From Bacteroidota bacterium (lineage in GTDB: Bacteria > Bacteroidota > Bacteroidia > Chitinophagales > Saprospiraceae), in contig PZPC01000008.1 of assembly GCA_003045895.1 (NCBI GenBank), forward strand, positions 1 to 64,000: DNA of 64,000 bases, in the 5' to 3' direction. Position numbers and translations under genes: made by a program. Shown here one piece after another: positions 26,101 through 34,123 of this stretch (position 1 is the first letter of the stretch; each line of letters opens with the position of its first letter). Under the pieces are notes generated by a model. That model was not told where the DNA came from, did no database searches, and was given only the letters and a program-made list of their open reading frames with translations.

Positions 26101-27432
26101 ATCTCCGGGATTTACCGGGTTGTAATAGTTGGTACTGCTGTTGTCTTCTTTCAGGGTACCATCCGCACTGCGGAAGAGGAAATTCATGCCAAAGACATCT
26201 TCGGTAGCAGCCACGCCGTAGAACGCACGCAGCGAAGGCAAGGTAATCTGCCAGTTGTTGCCGCCCGTATGGGTCATTTCCCCCACGCCATCATCCCGGC
26301 CCCAATTGCCCACCGAACGGTCAAAACTCGTGACGGAAGCAGCGGTAACCGATACCCCGGAATGAAAATAGACCTGGGGTGCCCCAGCGAGCGCGGAGCC
26401 CGTCGCGTCGAAAGTCACGGTAACCGGTTCTTCGGCGGTAGGGATGGCCGGGGTGACCGTCACATTGCCGGTGGCACTGCCGCAGGTACCCGTCGCCGAC
26501 CAACCGTTGTCGTACCAACTATCCGTACTCCTGCTAAGGTCATCAGTTTGGTTGCCATTGCCGTCATTGAACAGCAGGTTCGAGCTGCTGGTGGAGGTGA
26601 AGGTATAAGACCACCAGTCGTTGCCGCAGAGGGTCATATTTACGCCCGGCCAGGTGGTTGCCATATTTCCTGGTTGGCGCTCCCAGTAATGGATTTTCAC
26701 CGGGGTACTCCAGCTCTGGGGCTTTTTGAAGTAGACGGTAAAGTTGGTAGAACCCAGGCAGGTACAGCCGTCAGCCTGGATGACATCGTCCATCGTACCC
26801 GCGTTGCCGTCATCACAGGCCGTTCCCGGCACGGTGGGCACACTGGGGTCGTTGTCGTTACAATCGGTGCCGGCACACACGCCGTCGTTGTCGGCGTCGG
26901 TGGCACACCCGATACAGGCAAAAGATGCCGGGGGCGTTGCCGACCAACCGCCATCGTACCAGCCGTCCGTACTTCTAGACAGGTCAGCCGTTTGGTTGCC
27001 ATTGCCGTCGTGAAACAGCAAATTGGTGCTGGTCGTAGCGGTGAACGTAAAATACCACCAATTGGGATCGGTGCTGCACTGGGTCATATCTACGCCCGGC
27101 CAGCTGGTGCTGCCACCCCCGGGTTGCTGGTTCCAGTAGTGAATTTTTACCGTGGAATTCCAGCCAGCCAGCTTTTTGAAGTACACCGTAAAGTCGACAT
27201 TCAGGGGCTTTGCACCAGGATCACCACTCCCGCCAATAGGGAGATCGTTTGACCAATCTGCTTCAATAGCATTTGGCTTTGTTGCCGCTGAGGGGGTGCA
27301 GTTAAAATGGATTAGGGCCTCCGTTTCGACTGCCGCAGCGGCCCTGGCGGTGAACAGCCCCACCGGGTTCAACCCCAAAAACAATATGATAAAAACGGGT
27401 ATTAACAGGCTACTATTTCTGAGCAATTGCAT
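23134..27432 (-). CDS. Multidomain secreted GH13 alpha-amylase family protein with starch-binding and dockerin-like modules
   Basis: 1432 residues with a signal peptide. Two near-identical starch-binding-like modules (about 78-165 and 231-315, each with VYFKK, KIHYW, WPGV and LLF.DGNGNQT) flank a calcium-rich linker with DADNDGVCAGTDCNDND. After an Ig-like region comes a CBM48-like domain (about 595-670, GDFNNW). The GH13 barrel starts at about 715 (NIYELHFRDFT). The catalytic set is complete: nucleophile Asp882 (DGFRFD), acid/base Glu929 (IFEHLAE) and Asp997 (SHDEE). The enzyme should cleave alpha-1,4 (or 1,6) glucans outside the cell; exact specificity is open. The C-terminus (about 1370-1425) has two dockerin-like calcium repeats (DANRDGQINAVDRN, DFNLDGAVNAVDRN) and no type A sorting domain, which is odd for a Bacteroidota exoenzyme. 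First gene of a two-gene operon. Confidence 0.9.
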   Translation of the reverse strand: MQLLRNSSLLIPVFIILFLGLNPVGLFTARAAAAVETEALIHFNCTPSAATKPNAIEADWSNDLPIGGSGDPGAKPLNVDFTVYFKKLAGWNSTVKIHYWNQQPGGGSTSWPGVDMTQCSTDPNWWYFTFTATTSTNLLFHDGNGNQTADLSRSTDGWYDGGWSATPPASFACIGCATDADNDGVCAGTDCNDNDPSVPTVPGTACDDGNAGTMDDVIQADGCTCLGSTNFTVYFKKPQSWSTPVKIHYWERQPGNMATTWPGVNMTLCGNDWWSYTFTSTSSSNLLFNDGNGNQTDDLSRSTDSWYDNGWSATGTCGSATGNVTVTPAIPTAEEPVTVTFDATGSALAGAPQVYFHSGVSVTAASVTSFDRSVGNWGRDDGVGEMTHTGGNNWQITLPSLRAFYGVAATEDVFGMNFLFRSADGTLKEDNSSTNYYNPVNPGDYFTITAPDASPYLAPTGTAFNLVSEASTPPLSWSLEEVDAMGNLLAPLGTQTGGSTYTEGLTLNQTTTQYFRVTANFGSGAKSKTFTAQGYGPICTTARPAWTRPGINYHNGDPTKVTLVLQAPTYTRYKKGTGQVTGIANTIAKNVVHVIGDFNNWTISEAYKLCRDTDGWNGTTDADNDGDHGDYWWIELTGLTPGQEYVFQYLVDGTIQVADAYAEKISDPDDGGISPSVYPNIAPFPSQAGGRRAAVLQTNQPVFNWTAPAFNRPSTNNLNIYELHFRDFTEEGTYLAAIDKLDYLKSLGINAIHVMPVSEFEGNSSWGYNPNFYFAPDKAYGTKADLKKFINACHLREIQVFNDLVLNHAFYSNAMARLYWNKVDNKPANDNPWFNPDHKAVANPAGWWGADWNHESEHTQAMLDRILNYWLQEFKFDGFRFDFTKGFTQTAPDSNDEWASSYDLDRVNLLKRMVDHMWTENPGSVAIFEHLAEASEDKALADYGILMWSGVGHHNAGKNFMLGYNADNPDIRTTGIYSEGGRNFIFANWMSYLESHDEERQAYEVMNYGNTIATETDPTIKLEKTVDRLKLGASFNLLFPGPRMLWEFEELAYDVSINFNGRTGEKPVHWDYLEDPLRRELFRQTSTLLSLRNTYNLYATPPNYDNIGWGANVITTPRRMTLSDGAGHHVIVIGNLDPEAGHDAYPNYPEMGTWYRYNGDLTIDGTSFTVTNTGAPYYLAPSEVMVLVNAPAQNEVLDGSKVNIAARVLLGGAYVTTSSLMRDDLRALNYIPTTEPYTALGYAFTGGGGGEMVSPTVFSTTGDDAIVDWVVVELRDPATLATVVKSRAALIQRDGDIVALDGTSTKVAFTGVPAGNYYLAIRHRNHLAIATATALPFSTTAQTIDFTKGSTPTWGSNAQKDLGGGKLGLWAGDANRDGQINAVDRNLFWRLQNGQPYSYTTSTADFNLDGAVNAVDRNLYWRINNSVIQQLP

Positions 27433-27731
27433 AGAAATTCTAATTTAGAAACAACACGTAAGTATCCTGGGTACAGGGTACTTGGTTCCATTTTGCTAAC
27501 TAAATTTCGGTTCTAATTGAGATTCCGTCGGAAGACGGAAATTTAACGACTGTTCGCATTGGGCGCGAACAACATATTAGTGGTAAAAGTCTAAAATTCC
27601 GGAATAATAACCAAGCAATTCTTCTGCTTTAAAGAATAAATCTCTTTTTTAAATATTATTACTTAACAAATCTATTGACATGACAAATAGAGTCGGGCAT
27701 AAAACGCCCCCACCTGAACCATTTTTCCGGC
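27433..27731. other. Intergenic region with two adjacent perfect hairpins
   Basis: Gap of 299 bases, without a gene, between two minus-strand genes. TTCCGTC-GGAA-GACGGAA occupies 27523-27540 and TGTTCGC-N7-GCGAACA occupies 27551-27571. On the minus strand they lie about 90-140 bases before the amylase start and may be a leader structure, operator dyads or terminators of the upstream operon. Neither is followed by a clear U tract. Confidence 0.45.
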
Positions 27732-28637
27732 TCAGTACTTCAACCCTTCCTTAGGAATACGCTCCAAATGCACATCACCAAAAGTTACGCTAACGGTGAT
27801 GGTGGGAAAGGACTCCATACGCACCGGTTTGAACTGCACTTTCTTGACCTCGGGCGTATCTTCCAGCGAGAGCAGCCGCAGGTTATCGGGCGTAGAAACC
27901 TGTCCGTGGGTAGCGGTCAGGGTATAGGCAAAACGCTCGGGGCGGTCGCCGTAGAGAAAGACCTCCGATTTTTCGGCGCTGATATCCAGGCCCAGCAGGC
28001 CGCTGGTAGGTTGCAGGCGCAGGATACCGTACTGGGCATTGATCTGGTAATTGCCCGCTATTTCGTAGAGGGTCACATCTGAGCGCCGGGCGTTAATAGT
28101 AACGTTGCCATCCAGTTTTTCACCCACAATATCCCCGAAGCGGGTGCGGATATCTAACAAGCCTTTGACATTATCGATATCAATCTGGCTGTACTCCCCG
28201 AAGATGCGCAGGCGGTTGGTCAGATTGGAAATACTGGCCGATCCGAAGTAATTCTTTACGTACACCGGGCAATCTTCGGGTAGAGTAATATGGTAGATTA
28301 CCGTTAGCACCGAAGCCGTCTGGACTTCCCCGCCAAAGCGGTAGTTGCGCAGGTAAATCTTGTTCTTGATCCGCTGTGCTACGAAGTTGACGGTTTCCAG
28401 ATCGGCTTCGGCGATGGCCTTGCTGGGGTGCCTGGCCGAAATTTCCAGCCGTACGCCGATCTCGTTCTTGTTCCAGGTCGCCACAAATATTTCGGCTTTT
28501 TGTCCTTCGACATTCACTTCATAACCCGCCTGGTAATTAAAGGTTTTTTCAATAATTTTAGTGATCACCTGAACCACCTCCTGAGCGGAAAGACAACTAC
28601 CCCAAGCCAAGAGAAGTACCATAAGGAATACACGCAT
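27732..28637 (-). CDS. DUF4097-like putative adhesin/envelope protein
   Basis: 301 residues with a signal peptide (MRVFLMVLLLAWGSCLSA). The mature region is a right-handed beta-helix-like series of short strands (VYVKNYFGSASISNLTNRL, LRIFGEYSQIDIDNVKGLLD, DIVGEKLDGNVTINARRSDV, ISAEKSEVFLY), the pattern of the DUF4097/putative auto-transporter adhesin family. It is the third gene of a minus-strand operon after an ECF sigma factor and its likely anti-sigma factor. In many bacteria such proteins accompany ECF modules and are thought to act in envelope sensing, but no function is established. No T9SS signal is seen. Confidence 0.75.
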   Translation of the reverse strand: MRVFLMVLLLAWGSCLSAQEVVQVITKIIEKTFNYQAGYEVNVEGQKAEIFVATWNKNEIGVRLEISARHPSKAIAEADLETVNFVAQRIKNKIYLRNYRFGGEVQTASVLTVIYHITLPEDCPVYVKNYFGSASISNLTNRLRIFGEYSQIDIDNVKGLLDIRTRFGDIVGEKLDGNVTINARRSDVTLYEIAGNYQINAQYGILRLQPTSGLLGLDISAEKSEVFLYGDRPERFAYTLTATHGQVSTPDNLRLLSLEDTPEVKKVQFKPVRMESFPTITVSVTFGDVHLERIPKEGLKY

Positions 28638-28652
28638 AGGACGGGAGCAAAT

Positions 28653-29276
28653 TTAGATTAGTTCAATAATTTGGCGGTAGATATCAGTTCTTTCCCGTTC
28701 AATATCAGCCATTTGGCGAATCAGTTGCGGGTCTTGGCCATAGGATTTGAGCATCGCTTCCACGTCCAGGTGGGCAGCCATCAATTCTTCGTATTCCAGG
28801 CGTAGTTTGTTCACCACCGGATCGTTGATGCTCGCTAATTCTTCTTCCAGCCGGTCGAAGGTACTTTGATCGGCATTCCAATCGATATCCAATTTAAATT
28901 GCTGCAGGATCTCCTGGCTGTACTGTAAACTCACCTTTGGCGGCGGTTCGCGGAAAACCCAGTAGGCAACGGTGGTCAGCAACGCCAGTGAGGCAGCTAT
29001 CGCAAACCCACGCCGACGAACGGTTAAGCGCGTGTGGCGGGTGCTTTTTTCTTCATCGAGCGTCTTATTCAAGTGATTCCAAACGGCAGCGGGTGGCGTG
29101 TGGGCAGGTAACTGGCCAATGGCCTCCTGCAGGGGTGCTTCATCGGGTAGCGGCTCCTCTCCTATCCGCGGCAGCAACTGTTCCCAGGCATGGGCCGGTG
29201 GATCGTAGGAGGGCAACTGCCCCAGCGCACGTTTTAAACTGTTCCTGTTTTTCTCAAAATCTGGCATGACCGTCAA
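28653..29276 (-). CDS. Probable anti-sigma factor, single-pass membrane protein
   Basis: 207 residues, with alternative start Met4 at 29267. The N-terminal half has two copies of an LGQLP/IGQLP motif followed by PPA.(A/V)W (residues about 18-31 and 52-68), a tandem short repeat. A transmembrane helix (GFAIAASLALLTTVAYWVF, about 90-108) is followed by a helical, acidic C-terminal region with coiled-coil character (about 125-207). Placement directly between the sigma factor and the adhesin-like gene, plus the topology, suggests the regulator of the sigma factor. There is no classical zinc-binding (ZAS) motif, so this is inference from context. Confidence 0.6.
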   Translation of the reverse strand: MTVMPDFEKNRNSLKRALGQLPSYDPPAHAWEQLLPRIGEEPLPDEAPLQEAIGQLPAHTPPAAVWNHLNKTLDEEKSTRHTRLTVRRRGFAIAASLALLTTVAYWVFREPPPKVSLQYSQEILQQFKLDIDWNADQSTFDRLEEELASINDPVVNKLRLEYEELMAAHLDVEAMLKSYGQDPQLIRQMADIERERTDIYRQIIELI

Positions 29277-29356
29277 CAGCTTTGGAAAATGAATAATTAT
29301 AAAAATTAGGATACCTCGGCAACAAATAATACCTGTGTTGGTACTTGGAGGTACTG

Positions 29357-29893
29357 CTAATCCCGGTATTTCGCCAGCGATTGGCGCAACTTTTTCTTCG
29401 CGTAGAACAACTGTGATTTCGAGGTACCGACCGAAATATTCAACATATTGGCTACCTCCTGGTGAGAAAAACCTTCCACTTCAATCATCACAAAAACCGA
29501 ACGATAGCCGGTGGGTAAGACCTGGATAGCTTTTTCCAGGTAATCGGCGTCCAGGTGGTGTCCCCAGTCGATGATTAGATCCTGCTGGTGATGATCTTCC
29601 AGGCTTTCCATCCGAATCTCGCGCCTTACCCGCGACAAAGCCGTCCGAACCACAATGGTTTTGATCCAAGCTCCCAGCGTCGATTCTCGTCTAAAGCCAT
29701 TGAGGTGGCGAAAGACTTTGAGAAAAGCTTCTTGCAGGACATCATTGGCCAATTCGAAATCAGCCGTAATGCGGTAAGCAGCCGTGTACATGGCACGTGC
29801 GTAACGGTCGTAGAGCTCCTTTTGAGCTAAACGGTCATCTAGCAAACATGCATCAATCAATTCGGCTTCAGTCATAGCGGCTGTCGTCATCAT
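29357..29893 (-). CDS. ECF RNA polymerase sigma factor
   Basis: 178 residues. Region 2 (LYDRYARAMYTAAYRI, FELANDVLQEAFLKVFRHLNGF) and region 4 (VLPTGYRSVFVMIEVEGFSHQEVANMLNISVGTSKSQLFYAKKKL) are complete with the short linker typical of group 4 sigma factors. First gene of a three-gene minus-strand operon with a membrane anti-sigma candidate (80-base gap) and a DUF4097-like protein. The start could be Met1 or Met7. It probably controls envelope or surface genes, possibly including its own operon; no target promoter can be proved. Confidence 0.93.
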   Translation of the reverse strand: MMTTAAMTEAELIDACLLDDRLAQKELYDRYARAMYTAAYRITADFELANDVLQEAFLKVFRHLNGFRRESTLGAWIKTIVVRTALSRVRREIRMESLEDHHQQDLIIDWGHHLDADYLEKAIQVLPTGYRSVFVMIEVEGFSHQEVANMLNISVGTSKSQLFYAKKKLRQSLAKYRD

Positions 29894-30156
29894 CCAATAA
29901 GTGTAGTTCGCTGTTCATTTTTGTGCTTTAAGTCAAGCAAAAACGGATCGCGAAGGGTAATGGGTCACGCAACAAAAAAACAAAACCACCCGGGCGGACA
30001 AATTCGTGGTTATGCTTCAAAGAGCGACTCGCCTAGGTAACGGTTGTATGGAAGAAGAAATTTCGTACGTCCCAACAATACCCAACCCACCACCTGCGTT
30101 TTGCCCGCAGTAAGTTCCATTCAAAAACAAGGATGGCTCGAAGACCAACTGCAACT

Positions 30157-30750
30157 ATGAAAAAAATTATCCTCGCCGCACTGGCCCTTGTTATTTCCCA
30201 AACTATCTTTTCTCAATCTTATGACCTGGCGATAGGAGTTCGCCTGGGCACCGATCTGGGTATCAGCACCAAAGTGCGGATACCCCCATTTGACGAAAAC
30301 TTCACCCTGGAAGCGATCCTGCAAACCAGCCTGGAACGCTCCGAAGGCCTATTCACCTTGCTCGGCGAACAACATTTCCCCCTCATCACCCGCCGGGTTA
30401 ATATTTACGCGGGTGCGGGCCTGCACGTAGGCTGGCTGGACGCTGATCCCGACCGCGCCATCGACTACAAGGCCCCCGCAGGAGTAAGCCTGATTGGTGG
30501 CGCCGAAATCAACTTCAAAAAGATCAATATTAGCGCGGATTACAAACCCGTCATCAACCTGAGTGGTGGCGAAAAAACCATGTACTCGCAGACGGCCGTT
30601 ACGCTGCGCTTCATCCCCTTCAAGCGGCATGACCTCTTCGAGTCTCCTCGCGACAAACGCAAAAAACAACGCCAAAGGACCCGCGACAAAAAGAAGCAGG
30701 ACCGGGCGATTTCCGGAAAGAAAGACTGGCAGTTCTGGAAGAAAAATTAA
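30157..30750 (+). CDS. Small predicted outer-membrane-type protein with basic tail
   Basis: 197 residues from ATG 30157, chosen because it starts a signal peptide (MKKIILAALALVISQTIFSQ); an in-frame ATG lies 24 bases upstream. The mature part alternates hydrophobic and polar residues (YDLAIGVRLGTDLGISTKVR, VNIYAGAGLHVGWLD, INISADYKPVINLSG, SQTAVTLRFIPF), consistent with a short eight-stranded barrel. The last 35 residues are strongly basic (DKRKKQRQRTRDKKKQDR and SGKKDWQFWKKN), an unusual ending for an outer-membrane barrel. No named family is recognised. It stands alone on the plus strand between two minus-strand genes. Confidence 0.65.
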   Translation: MKKIILAALALVISQTIFSQSYDLAIGVRLGTDLGISTKVRIPPFDENFTLEAILQTSLERSEGLFTLLGEQHFPLITRRVNIYAGAGLHVGWLDADPDRAIDYKAPAGVSLIGGAEINFKKINISADYKPVINLSGGEKTMYSQTAVTLRFIPFKRHDLFESPRDKRKKQRQRTRDKKKQDRAISGKKDWQFWKKN

Positions 30751-30777
30751 GGCTTACTGCTTCAGCTTAACGGTATG

Positions 30778-33306
30778 CTAAAAATCCATCTTTAGCCGGA
30801 GGTTGATCCGACGCGACGTCAGGTAATTGGGGATGGCGTACTGTTGGGCAAAAATGGTTTTGATCCAGGTATTGCCGGCCTGGTTCTGTACCTGCATCAG
30901 GTTGAAGACTTCCAGGCTCAGCCAGGTTGTTTCAGAAAACCGCAAGAAATGGTTGGGCCGCTTCGCCCGCCGATTCTGATCAAATAACAGGAAGCTGAAG
31001 CCAATATCTACGCGGTGGTAAGGGTTAAAGCGATACGTATTCCGATAAACCTGGTTGTTGCCCAGCAAACCGTACGGCAAGCCCGTCCCGACCGTCAGGT
31101 TGAGGTGCATTTTGATGTTCTCGTTGGTGCGCAGGTAATCCTGGAAAAACATACTCAACTGCATCAATTGGTCTGTATTGCGGGGTACATCTTTGACGAC
31201 TACGGCTGCGGGTACGTTCAACTCCCGACGCAGGTGTTCCACCCCTAACAATTGCTCGCGGGTGCGCAGGAAAGAGAGGTTGATCCAGCTTTCGGCACCG
31301 GGCACAAACTCCCCGTTGAGCCGAAAATCGATCCCCATGGCATAGCCTTTCGCATCGTTCTGCCCGCTGTATCTGATCCTGACGTTTTCGATCTCGTAGC
31401 TGACCAGGTCCCACAACTGCTTGTAGTAGGCTTCGGTAATGAAGCGAAATTTCTTGGGGTTGCGTTTGCCCAGGTAAAAATCCAGCGTAAAACCACCAAC
31501 CACGTGCAGCGACTTTTGGGCAAGTAGCCCGGTATTCACCTGGCCATCGAACCCGCGCAACTCCCGGTAGAAAGGCGCCTGGTAATAGAGGCCCGTAGCC
31601 AGTCGGTAGCTGATGTCGCGCTTGCCTGTAAGGGGTTTGTACAACAGTTGTACCCGTGGCGAGATGAGTAATTCCTGGTTCAGATCCCAGTAACTGCCAC
31701 GGATACCCGCCGATAAGCAGACTTCGCTGCGATCATCCTTCCGCCAGGTATAGGTGTCCTGCAAGGAAGTCGAAAAACGGTTGGACCGCAGTTGATTGGC
31801 CGTCTTCAGGGTCGTGAACAAAAGCACCTGACGGTCGTCATAGGGCAGGCTATAACCCGCCGAATCAAGGCGTTCCCATTCGTTGATCAGGTCGTCGATC
31901 CGCTCGTGCTGGGCTTTCACACTCCACTGAATAAAGTGGGTAGCCTCCACTTCCTCGTTGCCTTTTTGAATTTCTATCCCGCCTTTGTGTTCTATATTGT
32001 AGAGTTGAATATCCAGAAAATTGCGGACAAATTGCTGCTGGGTACCGGCCCCCAATTCCGAGAGTACTTCCCCAAAATTGTCACTCCCCAGGTTGCTGTC
32101 GATCTGGCGGAGGCTGTAGCGGCCGATAACATCGATCCGCTCGTTTTCGTCGCTGCGGAAACCCGATACCAGGAACTTCAAAAAATAGGGATTTTCCCGG
32201 CGATCAGGCAAATAAGTAAAACTCAGCCCGCCCATTTTAGTCGTAAAATCATTGACCTCCTGACCTTCAAAAACACTGAACAACTGCAATGCCAGGTTGA
32301 TCAGACCAAAACCCGTGCTGCGTTGGACGGGTTGGAATCGGTATATACTTTGGTTGAAGTTGCCCAGCAGGCCCACCTGCCAATCGCGGTTGAGATCGTA
32401 GGTAATGTAGGTCTGGATATCGGTAAAACTAGGCGTGTATTCACCGCTCACGTCCAGTGAACCCAACAGGTAGCGGGTATCTTTGTAGCGGGCTCCCACC
32501 AGGAAACGCAGTCGGCGGTACGAATCCTTCTGGGGTTTCAGGCTGCCTTCGAGGTGTGCCGACCCGCCCAGAAAACTCAACCCAACCGAGGCGTGCAAGC
32601 TGTCGGGGCGTTTGTATTTAATGTCCAATACACTCGAAAGCTTGTCGCCATAGCGCGCTTCAAACCCACCCGAAGAAAAGGACAGGTCGCGCACCAGGTC
32701 AATATTGGCAAAGGTGAGGCCTTCCTGCTGTCCGGCGCGGATCAGTTGGGGCCGGTAAATTTCAAAATCGTTGACGTACACGAGGTTTTCGTCGTAGTTG
32801 CCACCGCGCACATTGTACTGGCTGCTGAGTTCGCCCCCCGAACCACTGCTGACCCCCAGGGCAATATGGGGCAGTACGCTTTCCAGGTTCCCGGTGGTAG
32901 TGGGCAGCAGTTTCAGTTGGCTTACGTCTTCCCGTACCATCCCACCTTCCTCAATTTTACTTTCCCGAACAATGACTTCGATGTTGCTTTCTGCCGGTGC
33001 CAGACTGACGTCAACCTGCTGGTTGGACCGCGCCGGCAAGGGACCAACCTCGACCATTGCTTCCGTATATCCAAGCCGCGTGTATACGATGCGGACGATC
33101 TCACCGGCCGGAACAACGATGCTGTAGCGGCCGTTTTCGGCCGTCTCCGAGGCGGTGTTACTCCCTTTTATATAAACCGTAGCCAGGTCAATAACCCGAT
33201 CAGAGACGGCATCCCGGACAATACCCGTGACCGTAGCCCGCTCGTTCTGAGCGCTGACACCTGCCGCAAGGCTGGCGGCAAGTAATAGCAATAAAATAGA
33301 TCGCAT
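30778..33306 (-). CDS. TonB-dependent outer-membrane receptor with CarboxypepD_reg-like domain
   Basis: 842 residues with a signal peptide (MRSILLLLLAASLAAGVSA). Residues about 22-105 form the CarboxypepD_reg-like beta sandwich (VTGIVRDAVSDRVIDLATVY). The plug follows (about 130-230, with LPTTTGNLESVLPHIALGVS, YNVRGGNYDENLVYVNDFEI and FSSGGFEARYGDKLSSVLDI), then a beta barrel of about 600 residues ending in LRLKMDF with the usual terminal Phe. It should import a nutrient across the outer membrane using TonB energy; the ligand is unknown. No SusD partner gene is adjacent, so it is not a classical polysaccharide-utilisation locus. A promoter-like motif lies 25 bases upstream. Confidence 0.92.
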   Translation of the reverse strand: MRSILLLLLAASLAAGVSAQNERATVTGIVRDAVSDRVIDLATVYIKGSNTASETAENGRYSIVVPAGEIVRIVYTRLGYTEAMVEVGPLPARSNQQVDVSLAPAESNIEVIVRESKIEEGGMVREDVSQLKLLPTTTGNLESVLPHIALGVSSGSGGELSSQYNVRGGNYDENLVYVNDFEIYRPQLIRAGQQEGLTFANIDLVRDLSFSSGGFEARYGDKLSSVLDIKYKRPDSLHASVGLSFLGGSAHLEGSLKPQKDSYRRLRFLVGARYKDTRYLLGSLDVSGEYTPSFTDIQTYITYDLNRDWQVGLLGNFNQSIYRFQPVQRSTGFGLINLALQLFSVFEGQEVNDFTTKMGGLSFTYLPDRRENPYFLKFLVSGFRSDENERIDVIGRYSLRQIDSNLGSDNFGEVLSELGAGTQQQFVRNFLDIQLYNIEHKGGIEIQKGNEEVEATHFIQWSVKAQHERIDDLINEWERLDSAGYSLPYDDRQVLLFTTLKTANQLRSNRFSTSLQDTYTWRKDDRSEVCLSAGIRGSYWDLNQELLISPRVQLLYKPLTGKRDISYRLATGLYYQAPFYRELRGFDGQVNTGLLAQKSLHVVGGFTLDFYLGKRNPKKFRFITEAYYKQLWDLVSYEIENVRIRYSGQNDAKGYAMGIDFRLNGEFVPGAESWINLSFLRTREQLLGVEHLRRELNVPAAVVVKDVPRNTDQLMQLSMFFQDYLRTNENIKMHLNLTVGTGLPYGLLGNNQVYRNTYRFNPYHRVDIGFSFLLFDQNRRAKRPNHFLRFSETTWLSLEVFNLMQVQNQAGNTWIKTIFAQQYAIPNYLTSRRINLRLKMDF

Positions 33307-33330
33307 ATGAAAAAGTTAACTTGCTTTTGA

Positions 33331-33338
33331 CAAAGGTA
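33331..33338 (-). promoter_or_regulatory. Putative -7 promoter element of the TonB receptor gene
   Basis: Minus-strand TACCTTTG, exact TAnnTTTG match, 25 bases before the ATG at 33306. Confidence 0.45.
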
Positions 33339-33369
33339 GGAAGTGTTCCTTGGACGGACAGGCTAATCG

Positions 33370-34047
33370 CTAGACAAACTTATGCACCTCGTGCCCCGTG
33401 TCCTTCAACCGTTGAATAGCCAAATTGGGGTCATCACTTTTAAAGACACTGCTGCCTGCTACCAATACCTGGGCGCCCGCCAGGAGCAATTGCTGGGCAT
33501 TTTGCTGCCCTACGCCACCATCTACCTCAATGAGTGCCGTCGCATTGCGCACCGTGATCATTTCGTGCAGCTGTTTAATTTTGGGGATACTTTGGTAAAT
33601 GAACTTCTGGCCACCAAAACCGGGGTTAACGGACATGATCAGGACCAGGTCCAAATCTTCGATGATGTCTTCCAATAAAGCTACGGGGGTATGGGGATTC
33701 AACGCTACACCTGCCTGGGCACCCGATTCCTTGATCTCCTGCACCACCCGGTGCAAGTGACGACAGGCCTCGTAGTGGACGGTAATCACGTCGGCGCCAG
33801 CTTTTCGAAAAGCAGTAATGTACTTTTCCGGCTCTTCAATCATCAGGTGAACGTCCAATGGTTTGGTAGCTTGCGTCTTAATGGCCGCAATAATATCCAT
33901 GCCGTAAGAAATATTGGGCACAAAACGACCATCCATGACGTCCAAATGAAACCAATCGGCAGAACTTTCGTTAACTAACTTAATTTCGGCTGCGAGATGG
34001 AGAAAATCGGCTGCTAATAACGATGGCGCCACTAAATGCTTCTTCAT
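33370..34047 (-). CDS. rpe: Ribulose-phosphate 3-epimerase
   Basis: 225 residues. The enzyme interconverts ribulose-5-phosphate and xylulose-5-phosphate in the pentose phosphate pathway. The TIM-barrel motifs are clear: PSLLAADF, WFHLDVMDGRFVPNIS (metal and catalytic Asp), LDVHLMI, VHYEAC, GVALNPHTP, LIMSVNPGFGGQKF and VDGGV followed by GSSVF for phosphate binding. It is monocistronic or linked to the TonB receptor gene 63 bases downstream. A strong hairpin terminator facing the same direction lies just upstream at 34100-34123. Confidence 0.96.
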   Translation of the reverse strand: MKKHLVAPSLLAADFLHLAAEIKLVNESSADWFHLDVMDGRFVPNISYGMDIIAAIKTQATKPLDVHLMIEEPEKYITAFRKAGADVITVHYEACRHLHRVVQEIKESGAQAGVALNPHTPVALLEDIIEDLDLVLIMSVNPGFGGQKFIYQSIPKIKQLHEMITVRNATALIEVDGGVGQQNAQQLLLAGAQVLVAGSSVFKSDDPNLAIQRLKDTGHEVHKFV

Positions 34048-34089
34048 ATTAAATTTTATACTTACATTTGTCTTTATACAGCCGAAATT

Positions 34090-34123
34090 AAATAAAAAAA
34101 ACCGGTTAGTAAACTAACCGGTT
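34090..34123 (-). terminator. Strong Rho-independent terminator, minus strand
   Basis: Arms 34114-34123 and 34100-34109 form a perfect 10-bp stem (AACCGGTTAG/CTAACCGGTT) with a 4-base loop. On the minus strand it is followed directly by eight T residues. It would end a transcript coming from the intergenic region or from the MobA-like gene, just before the rpe promoter. Confidence 0.8.

Noticed and set aside
25342-27252. A 636-codon open frame on the plus strand opposite the amylase
   Set aside because: The minus-strand frame has complete GH13 catalytic motifs and modules; the plus frame is Gly/Val/Arg-rich, has no recognisable domain, and is a shadow caused by codon bias.
22072-27432. A classical polysaccharide-utilisation locus around the amylase
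   Set aside because: No SusC/SusD pair or sugar regulator is adjacent; the TonB receptor at 30.8-33.3 kb is separated by an unrelated ECF operon and has no SusD partner.
31792-33285. Plus-strand frames of 222 and 243 codons opposite the TonB receptor
   Set aside because: The receptor frame carries plug and barrel motifs in full; these are shadows.
34063-34070. TACATTTG promoter-like motif on the plus strand
   Set aside because: It points into the gap without a credible plus-strand gene and has no -33 partner; probably chance in AT-rich DNA.
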